A stretch of 55,095 nt of DNA from a virus. Below, piece by piece: positions 1 through 5,692 of this stretch. The stretch lies in the IMG/VR virus record IMGVR_UViG_3300000116_000011, positions 1-55,095 of that record. The stretch is one strand, 5' to 3'. A model generated the notes under the pieces. The model ran no database searches. It was not told where the DNA came from and saw nothing but the letters and a program-made list of their open reading frames with translations. The position numbers and the translations under genes are program-made. The number at the start of each line of letters is the position of its first letter. The stretch's first letter is position 1.

Positions 1-2
1 TA

Positions 3-515
3 AGAAAAGACAACGGGCAAACTTTTGTTAATGCAATGGCAAGCGCAATCTTTAAAAAGTATTACAAGAAAGATGGTTCCCGCAAAACTCTTAAAAACAT
101 AGACACAAAACTTTTTCGCGTTCATGATAGTGGTGACTTGTTTAGTGTTGCATATATTAAAGCATGGAAACAAATTTGCCAAATCTTTCCTACAATTCGC
201 TTTTGGTTTCCTACTAGAGAATGGATTAGAGAAAGTCAATTGGAAGCGCTAAAAGATTTAGCTAGTTTATCCAACGTATCACTTAAACCAAGCGCATTAG
301 AGATTGATCAACCTGCGCCAAAAGTAGATGGATTAGATGCAGGAACTGCAGTTTATACTAGCAAGGAAAAAGCAGAACAAGATGGGCATTATGTTTGTCC
401 TGCAACCTATGTAAAAGGTAAAGACGGAAAAGTTTTAGCGCAATGCGCGGCTCATAACTGCAACCTATGCTTTATTAAAGGTTGCAAAAAACCTATAGCT
501 TACCTTGCCCACTAA
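3..515 (+). CDS. Gp88-family phage protein, 5' end cut by window edge
   Basis: The frame is open from base 3, so the gene probably begins outside the window; an internal ATG at 36 is possible but has no ribosome binding site. The protein has a histidine-aspartate-serine-glycine-aspartate stretch (RVHDSGDLFS) followed by an aromatic-rich region (IRFWFPTREW), then a C-terminal cysteine cluster of the form C-x15-C-x4-C-x2-C-x4-C. This pattern recalls the phage 'gene product 88' family, which I know only as a phage/plasmid family of uncharacterised function; the cysteines suggest a bound metal. The stop codon sits in the loop of a perfect hairpin. Confidence 0.6.
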   Translation, partial: RKDNGQTFVNAMASAIFKKYYKKDGSRKTLKNIDTKLFRVHDSGDLFSVAYIKAWKQICQIFPTIRFWFPTREWIRESQLEALKDLASLSNVSLKPSALEIDQPAPKVDGLDAGTAVYTSKEKAEQDGHYVCPATYVKGKDGKVLAQCAAHNCNLCFIKGCKKPIAYLAH

Positions 516-525
516 TGGGCAAGGT
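502..525 (+). terminator. Perfect hairpin with the stop codon in its loop
   Basis: ACCTTGCCC (502-510) pairs with GGGCAAGGT (517-525) around a 6-nt loop that contains the TAA stop (513-515) of the preceding gene. The following sequence is TTTAAAATAATTG rather than a clean T run, so it may work as a weak terminator or as an mRNA 3'-end stabiliser. Confidence 0.6.
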
Positions 526-584
526 TTAAAATAATTGTTTTAAATAAAAAGGTTTTTCTTTTAAATAAATAATAAATAATATAC

Positions 585-641
585 ATGGAATTAATTGTTT
601 TAATTGTTTTAGTTTTTTGGATAGGTAGTTGTTTACCTTAG
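585..641 (+). CDS. 18-residue hydrophobic micropeptide (family member 1)
   Basis: ATG to TAG encodes MELIVLIVLVFWIGSCLP. It is one hydrophobic helix ending in a short S-C-L-P tail and starting with the acidic residue Glu2. Length, Met-Glu-Leu start, single membrane-length helix and terminal Ser-x-x-Pro match two further 18-residue reading frames at 3329 and 5318. No Shine-Dalgarno is visible; upstream is an A/T-rich leader (AAATAAATAATAAATAATATAC). A terminator follows 24 bases later. Function unknown; insertion into the inner membrane is an inference. Confidence 0.45.
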   Translation: MELIVLIVLVFWIGSCLP

Positions 642-664
642 TTTATTGGTGATTGTGTTGTTAG

Positions 665-706
665 TCTCCTACCTGGGAAGTTTACCTGGGTAGGAGATTT
701 TTTTTT
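665..706 (+). terminator. Rho-independent terminator
   Basis: TCTCCTACC (665-673) pairs with GGTAGGAGA (689-697) across a 15-nt loop and is followed by nine T residues (698-706). It separates the Gp88 gene and micropeptide from the next promoter. Confidence 0.85.
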
Positions 707-714
707 AATTATTC

Positions 715-749
715 TTGACGTGGTTTTATTTGTGTGGTTTGTTGTTTGT
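715..749 (+). promoter_or_regulatory. Leaderless-type promoter P1
   Basis: TTGACG (715-720), 17 bp, TTTGTT (738-743), 6 bp, then ATG at 750. The same spacing occurs at 1456, 2460 and 2986, and P1 matches the 1456 promoter at most positions, including GTTTTATTT in the spacer and GTATGA at the start. If the hexamer is the -10 box, transcription starts at or next to the A of ATG. Confidence 0.6.
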
Positions 750-920
750 ATGACACAAGAACTTAAAGATTACATTAACGGATTAAACTTAAACTTCTTA
801 TTTTATTGCAACGGAGATTTTTGGTATGAAGATTGGCGCGGCAAGAAAATGTTTAGTTTAAAAGAATTAGAAAAAAACTTTGCACGAAACAAAGAAAGGA
901 GCATTCCTACGTCATCCTAA
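750..920 (+). CDS. Small hypothetical protein (56 aa)
   Basis: The frame can be extended to a GTG at 720, but that GTG lies inside the promoter, so ATG at 750 is the better start and gives MTQELKDYINGL... The protein is rich in aromatic residues in the middle (FLFYCNGDFWYEDW) and basic toward the end. I recognise no family. It is the first of five short genes packed almost end to end to 1424, with no Shine-Dalgarno of its own. Confidence 0.55.
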   Translation: MTQELKDYINGLNLNFLFYCNGDFWYEDWRGKKMFSLKELEKNFARNKERSIPTSS

Positions 921-939
921 AGTTGAGGAGCAGTATCTC

Positions 940-1017
940 ATGCATTACAGCGAGCGAGCAATCCACGAAGTACGTAGATGGGCAAAGCGCAATCTTGGAA
1001 TCGAAGTAAAATACTAA
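940..1017 (+). CDS. 25-residue basic peptide
   Basis: ATG 940 to TAA 1017 encodes a basic peptide starting MHYSERAIHEVRRWAKRN. A good ribosome binding site, GAGGAG (925-930), lies 9 nt upstream. Its stop shares one base with the next start (TAATG). Likely one amphipathic helix; function unknown. Confidence 0.45.
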   Translation: MHYSERAIHEVRRWAKRNLGIEVKY

Positions 1018-1121
1018 TGAAAGCGCTTGCAATTAGAAAGAAAGTATTTTTTATTAGTTCTATACCACACAAGAACAAAAAGAAAATAATTCCGAGAAAA
1101 GCTAAATACAAAAAGAAATGA
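1017..1121 (+). CDS. 34-residue basic peptide
   Basis: ATG 1017 to TGA 1121; very Lys/Arg-rich (MKALAIRKKVFFISS then a lysine-rich tail). Start overlaps the upstream TAA by one base and the stop overlaps the next ATG as ATGA, so translation is probably coupled. No family recognised; reality rests on the coupling pattern. Confidence 0.35.
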   Translation: MKALAIRKKVFFISSIPHKNKKKIIPRKAKYKKK

Positions 1122-1231
1122 AGATTGCCGAAATACTATATAAATATAAATTATATAATTTAGATATTACAAAACATTTAAATTTAATTAAAAAGAGTAA
1201 AGCTATAAATAAATTAAATAGAAGGAAATAA
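1118..1231 (+). CDS. 37-residue basic peptide
   Basis: ATG 1118 to TAA 1231; Lys/Ile/Leu-rich (MKIAEILYKYKLYNLDITKH then a basic tail). It overlaps its predecessor by ATGA and ends one base before the next start. It could be only a leader that couples translation of the 63-residue gene. Function unknown. Confidence 0.35.
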   Translation: MKIAEILYKYKLYNLDITKHLNLIKKSKAINKLNRRK

Positions 1232-1232
1232 T

Positions 1233-1424
1233 ATGACGGAAAGGGAAATGTTAAAAAAGGAATTAAATAGATTAGTTAAAGAAGAAGATTTTAATTCTCA
1301 GTATGCAGATGATATACTTTTATTATATGACGATGAAGTAGAAGACGGGCACAGCGACAACACAGCTTATGACAAAGCAATGCAAGACATCGACAATGTA
1401 AAAGCGGGAGAATGGGATTTATAA
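1233..1424 (+). CDS. Small acidic hypothetical protein (63 aa)
   Basis: Begins at ATG 1233 after a GAAGGAAA ribosome binding site that lies within the end of the preceding peptide gene. The protein is acidic and predicted helical (MTEREMLKKELNRLVKEEDF at the start, then an Asp-rich middle). No family recognised. Last gene of the packed series 750-1424. Confidence 0.6.
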   Translation: MTEREMLKKELNRLVKEEDFNSQYADDILLLYDDEVEDGHSDNTAYDKAMQDIDNVKAGEWDL

Positions 1425-1455
1425 TTTAATTAGAATAAAAAAAGTTAAAAAAAAT

Positions 1456-1490
1456 TTGACTTTGTTTTATTTATTTGATTTGTTAAGGGT
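1456..1490 (+). promoter_or_regulatory. Leaderless-type promoter P2
   Basis: TTGACT (1456-1461), 17 bp, TTTGTT (1479-1484), 6 bp, ATG at 1491. An A-tract (AAAAAAAGTTAAAAAAAA) precedes the first box, as in the promoters at 2460 and 2986, and could act as an UP element. Confidence 0.6.
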
Positions 1491-1658
1491 ATGAATAAAC
1501 AAGATAGAATACTTCAGGTAATGAAACGGGCAACTAAAAGGAAAAGCAAAAGTTCTTGGTTGATTGATCCTTTAATTGATTTGTTTGATATTGAGTTCAA
1601 AAAAAACTTAAAAAAAGATTTGCAATCCATATTGAAACGTGCGAATAGTATATTATGA
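1491..1658 (+). CDS. Small basic hypothetical protein (55 aa)
   Basis: ATG 1491 lies 6 bp after the promoter hexamer, so a leaderless mRNA is predicted. The protein is basic in its first 22 residues (MKRATKRKSKSS) and then amphipathic. It ends TGA 1656-1658, overlapping the next ATG at 1655 (ATGA). No family recognised. Confidence 0.55.
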   Translation: MNKQDRILQVMKRATKRKSKSSWLIDPLIDLFDIEFKKNLKKDLQSILKRANSIL

Positions 1659-1981
1659 ACGATACATTAAACATTCAAGTTGAGGAATTCGATGCAGAAG
1701 CATTTGAATTAAACGTTTTCTCTAATCATGAAGATTGCCTGTTCTTAAAGGGTTCAATTGAATTAGAAGAAGAAGAAGAACTTTGGGGGGATCAAGTGAG
1801 CAAGACTCACTTAGTCGCCAAGATTGATTCGATTGATTTAGTCGAGCAATACGATGAAGACGATGAACTTCGTCCGTATGTAGAACTAGAACTTGCAAGA
1901 TCAATCATGGAAAGAGTTCAAAAGCAAGATAAGGTACTCGATACAAAGTATCACTCAGTTAATTATAATGCTTGGTATTAA
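1655..1981 (+). CDS. Acidic hypothetical protein (108 aa)
   Basis: Starts in an ATGA overlap with the 55-residue gene and is presumably co-translated. Strongly acidic, with a run of glutamates near residues 37-42 (ELEEEEEL) and an Asp/Glu-rich segment near 66-71 (YDEDDE). Such acidic early phage proteins are sometimes DNA mimics or inhibitors, but nothing here proves that. No known motif. Confidence 0.65.
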   Translation: MNDTLNIQVEEFDAEAFELNVFSNHEDCLFLKGSIELEEEEELWGDQVSKTHLVAKIDSIDLVEQYDEDDELRPYVELELARSIMERVQKQDKVLDTKYHSVNYNAWY

Positions 1982-2034
1982 ACTATAACATCTAAAGAAG
2001 AAGAAAAAAAGATCTCAGTTTATCGCTTTCTGAT

Positions 2035-2063
2035 TTGACAAAAAAGCGAATATACTTTAAAAG
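2035..2063 (+). promoter_or_regulatory. Sigma70-like promoter
   Basis: TTGACA (2035-2040), 17 bp, TAAAAG (2058-2063). Unlike the leaderless set it is followed by a short leader containing the strong Shine-Dalgarno AAGGAGG at 2081-2087. Confidence 0.5.
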
Positions 2064-2095
2064 TAAATTATTTAAACAAAAAGGAGGAAATTAAA

Positions 2096-2230
2096 ATGTA
2101 TATATTAGAATCATGGTTTGTATTAAATAGTTTAATTTGTTTTTATCTAATTCATAAAGGATTAGAAGATGAATCAAAATATCAAATAGATTTGTTTGAA
2201 GATGTAAATAAACTAAATAGAACAAAATAA
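2096..2230 (+). CDS. Small membrane-type hypothetical protein (44 aa)
   Basis: ATG 2096 with a textbook ribosome binding site, AAGGAGG, 8 nt upstream; this is the strongest Shine-Dalgarno in the left part of the window. Residues 7-19 (WFVLNSLICFYLI) are hydrophobic and could form a single membrane helix; the remainder is charged. No family recognised. Confidence 0.6.
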   Translation: MYILESWFVLNSLICFYLIHKGLEDESKYQIDLFEDVNKLNRTK

Positions 2231-2281
2231 AAATAATTTAAATAAAATAATAAATAAACTAAATAAAATAAAAGGTTTAAA

Positions 2282-2440
2282 ATGAAGGAAAAACAATTAA
2301 AAGGAAAAGATTTAATTTCTTATCTGATGGTACGTTTCAATTATACTTTAAAGGAAGCGCTTGCAATCTGTATCGACAAAAGACAGATCTCAAAAGAGGA
2401 AGCCGAGGAAGTGGAAAGTTATTTCAATTTAAACAAGTAA
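2282..2440 (+). CDS. Small hypothetical protein (52 aa)
   Basis: ATG 2282 to TAA 2440. Predicted helical and charged (GKDLISYLMVRFNYTLKEAL in the first half, SKEEAEEVESYF in the second). The leader is A/T-rich with no clear Shine-Dalgarno. The stop runs into the A-tract of the next promoter. Function unknown. Confidence 0.55.
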   Translation: MKEKQLKGKDLISYLMVRFNYTLKEALAICIDKRQISKEEAEEVESYFNLNK

Positions 2441-2459
2441 AAAAAAAGTAAAAAAAAGT

Positions 2460-2494
2460 TTGCAATCGAATTCGACCTATGGGATAGTGTGGTT
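2460..2494 (+). promoter_or_regulatory. Leaderless-type promoter P3
   Basis: TTGCAA (2460-2465), 17 bp, GATAGT (2483-2488), 6 bp, ATG at 2495. The upstream A-tract interrupted by GT recurs at 2966-2985 before the matching P4 promoter. Confidence 0.6.
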
Positions 2495-2749
2495 ATGAGA
2501 AACAACACCACCACTTACCACGAGACACTTCACACCTTAGTTCAAGACGTACAGGCAAACTACTTGGATCTGAACGGCGCAACGAGTGAAGAGTTTGCAA
2601 ATCATTTTTGGCAACCCGTAGGGTACAACGAAACGGCGCACGTTTCTTTTAAGTTGGACACCTTAAGGGGAAAGAACACAAGACGCTATTTGCAAGTTGT
2701 GGTCTATCGATTTGAAACAGGACGTTACGAACTAGTTTGCTACTCCTAA
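2495..2749 (+). CDS. Hypothetical protein (84 aa)
   Basis: A GTG two codons upstream (2489) lies in the promoter gap, so ATG 2495 is preferred and gives MRNNTTTYHETLHTLVQ... The second half (HVSFKLDTLRGKNTRRYLQV) looks like a beta-rich fold. I do not recognise the family. The TAA stop forms the 3-nt loop of a 12-bp hairpin. Confidence 0.65.
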   Translation: MRNNTTTYHETLHTLVQDVQANYLDLNGATSEEFANHFWQPVGYNETAHVSFKLDTLRGKNTRRYLQVVVYRFETGRYELVCYS

Positions 2750-2761
2750 GGGGTAGCAAAC
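2735..2761 (+). terminator. Hairpin with the stop codon as its loop
   Basis: GTTTGCTACTCC (2735-2746) pairs with GGGGTAGCAAAC (2750-2761), one G-U pair, and the loop is exactly the TAA stop codon. Followed by GTTTAAAATAAAA, not by a clean T run. Same architecture as at 502-525. Confidence 0.6.
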
Positions 2762-2795
2762 GTTTAAAATAAAATAAAATAGGAGATAAAAGAAA

Positions 2796-2966
2796 ATGAC
2801 ACGTAAACACTTCACACTTGTAGCAAAAGAGTTAAACTTTTCACTGCGTAATGCGCCTAACAGCGCGCCGATCATTCGAGATCTTGCCACAGCGCTAGCA
2901 AACGAGTTCGAAAAAGTAAATCCAAACTTTAACAGGTCAAAATTTCTAGCAGTTGCGCTAGGATAA
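2796..2966 (+). CDS. Small phage/plasmid-type hypothetical protein (56 aa)
   Basis: ATG 2796 with AGGAG 10 nt upstream. The sequence (MTRKHFTLVAKELNF; then IRDLATALANEFEKVNP; ending NRSKFLAVALG) resembles a very common short phage protein with 'ala-asp-ala-leu-ala' helices and a terminal NP-F-R-F pattern; I recall this family but not a function. Helical, probably a small regulatory or binding protein. Confidence 0.6.
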   Translation: MTRKHFTLVAKELNFSLRNAPNSAPIIRDLATALANEFEKVNPNFNRSKFLAVALG

Positions 2967-2985
2967 AAAAAAGTAAAAAAAAGAT

Positions 2986-3020
2986 TTGCAATTTAAACAA
3001 AACAATGAGATCTTAATTTT
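2986..3020 (+). promoter_or_regulatory. Leaderless-type promoter P4
   Basis: TTGCAA (2986-2991), 17 bp, GATCTT (3009-3014), 6 bp, ATG at 3021. Box identity, spacing, A-tract and the ATGAG start match P3 at 2460. Confidence 0.6.
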
Positions 3021-3182
3021 ATGAGTAAGAACGTCGACCTCACACCAACTTGGGAATTCGCTGTAAAGATTTACATCGAAGTCCTTGAAAACGAAAAAGC
3101 CTCACATGAGGGAAAACAAGCCGCGCGGGAGGAGCTTCTCAAACTCGCGCAACTTGTAGACAGGCAAAGGAAGGAAGCCTAA
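3021..3182 (+). CDS. Small helical hypothetical protein (53 aa)
   Basis: ATG 3021 directly after P4. The sequence (LTPTWEFAVKIYIEVLENEK, then AAREELLKLAQLVD) matches a small phage/plasmid protein type with a W-x-x-A-x-x-I-Y-I core and a 'REELL-x-x-A-x-x-x-D' helix; function unknown to me. A strong terminator follows five bases after the stop. Confidence 0.65.
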   Translation: MSKNVDLTPTWEFAVKIYIEVLENEKASHEGKQAAREELLKLAQLVDRQRKEA

Positions 3183-3187
3183 TTTCA

Positions 3188-3214
3188 AAGCCCCCTAGAA
3201 ATAGGGGGCTTTTT
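3188..3214 (+). terminator. Rho-independent terminator (copy A)
   Basis: AAGCCCCCTA (3188-3197), GAAA loop, TAGGGGGCTT (3202-3211), then T residues. The 24-nt hairpin is identical to the one at 4050. Confidence 0.9.
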
Positions 3215-3328
3215 CAAACTCTTTCAAATAAAAAGCAAATAAAATAAAATAAATAAATAAATAGAAATAAATAGAATAAAAGAAAACAAACAAAGAAACA
3301 CAAAAGAAAACAAAAGAAACAAAACAAA

Positions 3329-3385
3329 ATGGAATTATTAGCACTTATCATAATGGGTATTATCTTATCTTATCAAATGCCTTGA
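3329..3385 (+). CDS. 18-residue hydrophobic micropeptide (family member 2)
   Basis: ATG to TGA encodes MELLALIIMGIILSYQMP. It shares length, hydrophobic core and the Ser-x-Gln-Met-Pro ending with the peptide at 5318, and the Met-Glu-Leu start with the one at 585. The leader (about 3225-3328) is A-rich and nearly T-free toward its end, with no clear Shine-Dalgarno. Between a terminator and a promoter, so transcription would need read-through or an unseen promoter. Confidence 0.4.
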   Translation: MELLALIIMGIILSYQMP

Positions 3386-3392
3386 ATTGCAT

Positions 3393-3422
3393 TGTGAATA
3401 ACTTTTTTAAAAATGTGAATAA
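3393..3422 (-). other. Pair of DnaA-box matches, possible origin
   Basis: TGTGAATAA occurs at 3393-3401 and 3414-3422; on the minus strand each is TTATTCACA, matching the DnaA box TTATNCACA. They have the same orientation, are 21 bp apart (two helical turns) and sit next to a long A/T-rich stretch (about 3228-3300). This could be a replication origin or a DnaA-controlled promoter, since a promoter begins at 3429. Confidence 0.4.
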
Positions 3423-3428
3423 CTAGGC

Positions 3429-3458
3429 TTGACTTTTACCGATATTTTTTTTTAGAAT
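3429..3458 (+). promoter_or_regulatory. Sigma70-like promoter
   Basis: TTGACT (3429-3434), 18 bp, TAGAAT (3453-3458). It drives the gene at 3503 with a leader of about 38 nt and an AAAGGAAAA ribosome binding site. The DnaA-box pair is immediately upstream. Confidence 0.6.
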
Positions 3459-3502
3459 GTAATCTCACAATTAAATTATTAATTCTAACAAAAGGAAAAC
3501 AA

Positions 3503-4033
3503 ATGAACCAACTAGTACAATCTAAGCCAAGTATTGAAGCACTTCGGGATTTCTTAATCAATTATAGGGGGCATTCTTTTGTGGGGCTTACCACATTGAC
3601 CAATGCAAAGGCTTACAAGCGCAACAATCCAATCGGTACAATCCTAAAGCTTGCAACATTGACCGCAAACATTGGCTTCCACTATAAGAATAGCTTGAAA
3701 AGCCAAGCCAAGCGCGAAGGTAAAGACATTGACTTCCAAGTACAGCCTAGAGTGTGGGGGGTAAGAATGCCCCATACTCCACTTGTAAAGCTTGTAAACA
3801 AGGAAACAGGGGAAGAAAAGCTTTACCTAGAATACAAAGGTGAAAAGGTTCATTCTGTGCAATACTTTACTGAAGAGGGGGAAGAATTGGCTTATGATGA
3901 TATTAAGCACTTATTGCCTAAGAAAAGTCATTCTTCCACACAAGCCCCACTTGAGAAGAAAATCATTCTTAGAGACGTTGCACTTGGCAACATTCTAAGG
4001 CTTACGATAGGGGGGAAGAATTTCCTTGGTTAG
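3503..4033 (+). CDS. Hypothetical protein (176 aa)
   Basis: ATG 3503 is preceded by AAAGGAAAA and a sigma70-like promoter, and is followed by a strong terminator, so this is a one-gene transcript. The protein is basic and soluble. The middle (QPRVWGVRMPHTPLVKL, then KLYLEYKGEKVHSVQYF) looks beta-rich, and the Lys/Ser-rich segment near 138-150 may be a linker. I do not recognise a family. Its own transcription unit next to a possible DnaA-box pair would fit a replication or regulatory role, which is inference only. Confidence 0.7.
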   Translation: MNQLVQSKPSIEALRDFLINYRGHSFVGLTTLTNAKAYKRNNPIGTILKLATLTANIGFHYKNSLKSQAKREGKDIDFQVQPRVWGVRMPHTPLVKLVNKETGEEKLYLEYKGEKVHSVQYFTEEGEELAYDDIKHLLPKKSHSSTQAPLEKKIILRDVALGNILRLTIGGKNFLG

Positions 4034-4049
4034 AGTTAGATTGTGATAC

Positions 4050-4077
4050 AAGCCCCCTAGAAATAGGGGGCTTTTTT
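4050..4077 (+). terminator. Rho-independent terminator (copy B)
   Basis: AAGCCCCCTA (4050-4059), GAAA loop, TAGGGGGCTT (4064-4073), T run to 4077. Same 24-nt hairpin as at 3188. Confidence 0.9.
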
Positions 4078-4080
4078 ATT

Positions 4081-4248
4081 GCAAGCAAATAGAGTAAAAA
4101 CAAATAGAATGAAAAGAAAACAAACTAAACAAAAGAAAACAAATGCTTTGCCTTGGCTTGGGCTTGGGCTTTGCCTTGGGCTTGGCTCGGCTTTGCCCTT
4201 GGCTTGGGCTTGGCTTGGCTTGCCTTGGTCTTGGGCTTGGGCTTGTTT
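4081..4248 (+). repeat. Strand-asymmetric low-complexity tract with no adenine in 4144-4248
   Basis: 4081-4143 is almost T-free and A-rich (GCAAGCAAATAGAG and onward). From 4144 to 4248 there are 105 bases with no A, built from degenerate TTGGGC/TTGGCT units, which contrasts sharply with the AT-rich surroundings. A 62-residue reading frame crosses it but gives a Leu/Gly/Trp/Ala low-complexity peptide and is unlikely to be a gene. Possible roles: structured or G-rich RNA, protein binding, or replication-related element. Between 4034 and 4403 I see only the terminator, this tract and a weak promoter. Confidence 0.6.
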
Positions 4249-4330
4249 AAGGTTGCTATTAGCTTAACTTATCAAGGTTATTAGCTGAAGAGGTATTTTA
4301 AACTAAACAAAAGAAAAGTTGCCTATGCAC

Positions 4331-4359
4331 TTGACTCAACTCAAGACTTACCCTACTTT
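4331..4359 (+). promoter_or_regulatory. Possible promoter for the DUF932 gene
   Basis: TTGACT (4331-4336), 17 bp, TACTTT (4354-4359; weak -10). It would give a leader of about 38 nt with AAAGGA before the ATG at 4404. Confidence 0.35.
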
Positions 4360-4403
4360 GAGGTTTCACAATTCAATGTTAATCTAAACTAAAGGATACT
4401 AAA

Positions 4404-5321
4404 ATGATCATGATACCTAACACCACAACCGCAATCGAAGCCCCCAAAAAGACTCTTGAGATGTACGACATTAGCGAATGCGCCAATGCCAATGAAGTCT
4501 TGGAAGTCATGAACGTAGGGCGGTACACCGAGACTCGCATCCCTCACATTTGTGACGGCTATAAAGTCATCAAGAATCACAACGGCTCGCCCTTATCTAT
4601 CGTAAAAAACACCTATGAAATGGTGCAACCTATCGAAGCCCTTGCCTACTTTGATACTCTTAGGGAACACATGGGATTCACTTACGACAAAGCGGGCTTT
4701 CTCAAAGGTGGGCGCCGTATGTACATAAATGCACGTCTTGATAACTTGGAAGTACCTCACAAGGATGTAAGAAAAGTGGGCGATGTACTAGAGAAAAGAA
4801 TCTCTTTTATGACTTCTTGGGATTATTCTTGCACAAGCAAGACCTTATTGGAATTGCTTCGCCAATGGTGTTCCAATGGGTGCGCTTCTTGGGTTCAAGA
4901 TTCTATCTTCAACGTGAAGCATACCAAGAATGCAGGCAACCGCATCAAGACCGCATTAAGGCAAGCTACGGGGCTTAAACAAGTCATTCAAGACTTAGAC
5001 AATGACATTGCCTTGCTTGCAAACACCGAAGCCAATGAAGAGCAATTTGATAAGGTTGCAAGACTTGTATTCCCTAGCGATACAACCGCATCAAGAAACA
5101 TCAGGGATTCACTCTCTAGCCAATTCACAAATGAAAGACTTGGCGCATTCGGGAACACCGCTTGGGATGTATTGAATGCTTTCACCGCTTATCAAACCCA
5201 TGAGAGAACGATACGTGAAACAAAAGGTTCGACACGTGAAGAGAATGCTTTCAATGCTCAAAGAGACTCTTCATTCGCTCGCCAAGTTAGAACCGCAATC
5301 GAAGAGGTGTTTGCGGTATGA
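4404..5321 (+). CDS. DUF932 phage/plasmid-like protein (305 aa)
   Basis: The GYKVIKNHNGSPLSIVKNTYEMVQ region near residues 52-75, the KAGFLKGGRRMYINARL segment near 96-112 and the C-terminal GNTAWDVLNAFTAYQTHERT (about 250-269) match the DUF932 family, common on phages and plasmids and of unknown biochemical role. Length is usual for the family. AAAGGA precedes the start; an alternative ATG lies two codons in. The TGA stop overlaps the ATG of an 18-residue peptide, and a terminator follows. Local G+C is higher than in the glycan cluster downstream. Confidence 0.85.
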   Translation: MIMIPNTTTAIEAPKKTLEMYDISECANANEVLEVMNVGRYTETRIPHICDGYKVIKNHNGSPLSIVKNTYEMVQPIEALAYFDTLREHMGFTYDKAGFLKGGRRMYINARLDNLEVPHKDVRKVGDVLEKRISFMTSWDYSCTSKTLLELLRQWCSNGCASWVQDSIFNVKHTKNAGNRIKTALRQATGLKQVIQDLDNDIALLANTEANEEQFDKVARLVFPSDTTASRNIRDSLSSQFTNERLGAFGNTAWDVLNAFTAYQTHERTIRETKGSTREENAFNAQRDSSFARQVRTAIEEVFAV

Positions 5322-5374
5322 TGCTCTTAATCTTAATCGGCATTGGCTTGTTAATGGCAAGTCAAATGCCCTAA
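5318..5374 (+). CDS. 18-residue hydrophobic micropeptide (family member 3)
   Basis: ATG 5318 overlaps the DUF932 stop (ATGA), and GAAGAGG just upstream can act as its ribosome binding site. It encodes MMLLILIGIGLLMASQMP. The Ser-Gln-Met-Pro ending and 18-residue length match the peptide at 3329 (Ser-Tyr-Gln-Met-Pro). Translational coupling to DUF932 makes this the best supported of the three. Confidence 0.5.
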   Translation: MMLLILIGIGLLMASQMP

Positions 5375-5378
5375 CCCT

Positions 5379-5406
5379 AAGCCCCCCAAGTGGGGGCTTT
5401 TTTTTT
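5379..5406 (+). terminator. Rho-independent terminator
   Basis: AAGCCCCC (5379-5386) pairs with GGGGGCTT (5392-5399) around a 5-nt loop, followed by a T run to 5406. It closes the left transcription block. Confidence 0.9.
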
Positions 5407-5658
5407 GCCTAGTACCCTACCCTATTTTCTAGAATTTTTGCACAATTCAATTTTTGAAAAACGTGCGCGGGGCCCTATTTTCAATATCAAAAATAAAAAA
5501 CACACTTTTCAACAAAGAAAGAAAAAGAAAAAGAAAAGAAAGAAAAAGAAAGAGCCTGTGGGGGCTTGTGCCCCCACCCCCCCCTATTAAAGAAAAAGAA
5601 AGAAAAACAAGAAGAAAACAAGAATTTGGAGATTCAAAAAAAATCAGAGGGATAAAAT
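5407..5658. repeat. Intergenic purine tract and hairpin, no gene
   Basis: No convincing gene in this stretch. About 5513-5554 and 5589-5625 consist of AAAG/AAAAAG repeats on the + strand. Between them a perfect 8-bp hairpin, GTGGGGGC (5558-5565) / GCCCCCAC (5570-5577) with a TTGT loop, is followed by a C run. On the minus strand the hairpin is followed by a T/C-rich tract and could act as a terminator. Reading frames here are Lys/Pro low complexity. Confidence 0.6.
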
Positions 5659-5692
5659 TTGAAACGCGCGATTTTTACCCTTATAATATATA
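5659..5692 (+). promoter_or_regulatory. Consensus sigma70-like promoter before rmlB
   Basis: TTGAAA (5659-5664), 17 bp, TATAAT (5682-5687), then 5 bp to GTG at 5693. The -10 box is a perfect consensus. The start codon lies at the predicted transcription start, so this mRNA is also predicted to be leaderless. Confidence 0.75.

Noticed and set aside
1021-2367. Repeated 13-mer AAGCGCTTGCAAT at 1021 and 2355
   Set aside because: Both lie in coding frames encoding Ala-Leu-Ala-Ile, so coincidence of codon use is sufficient.
4079-4267. 62-codon frame giving a Leu/Gly/Trp/Ala-rich hydrophobic peptide
   Set aside because: It is the translation of the TTGGGC/TTGGCT low-complexity tract, starts inside a terminator T run and has no ribosome binding site.
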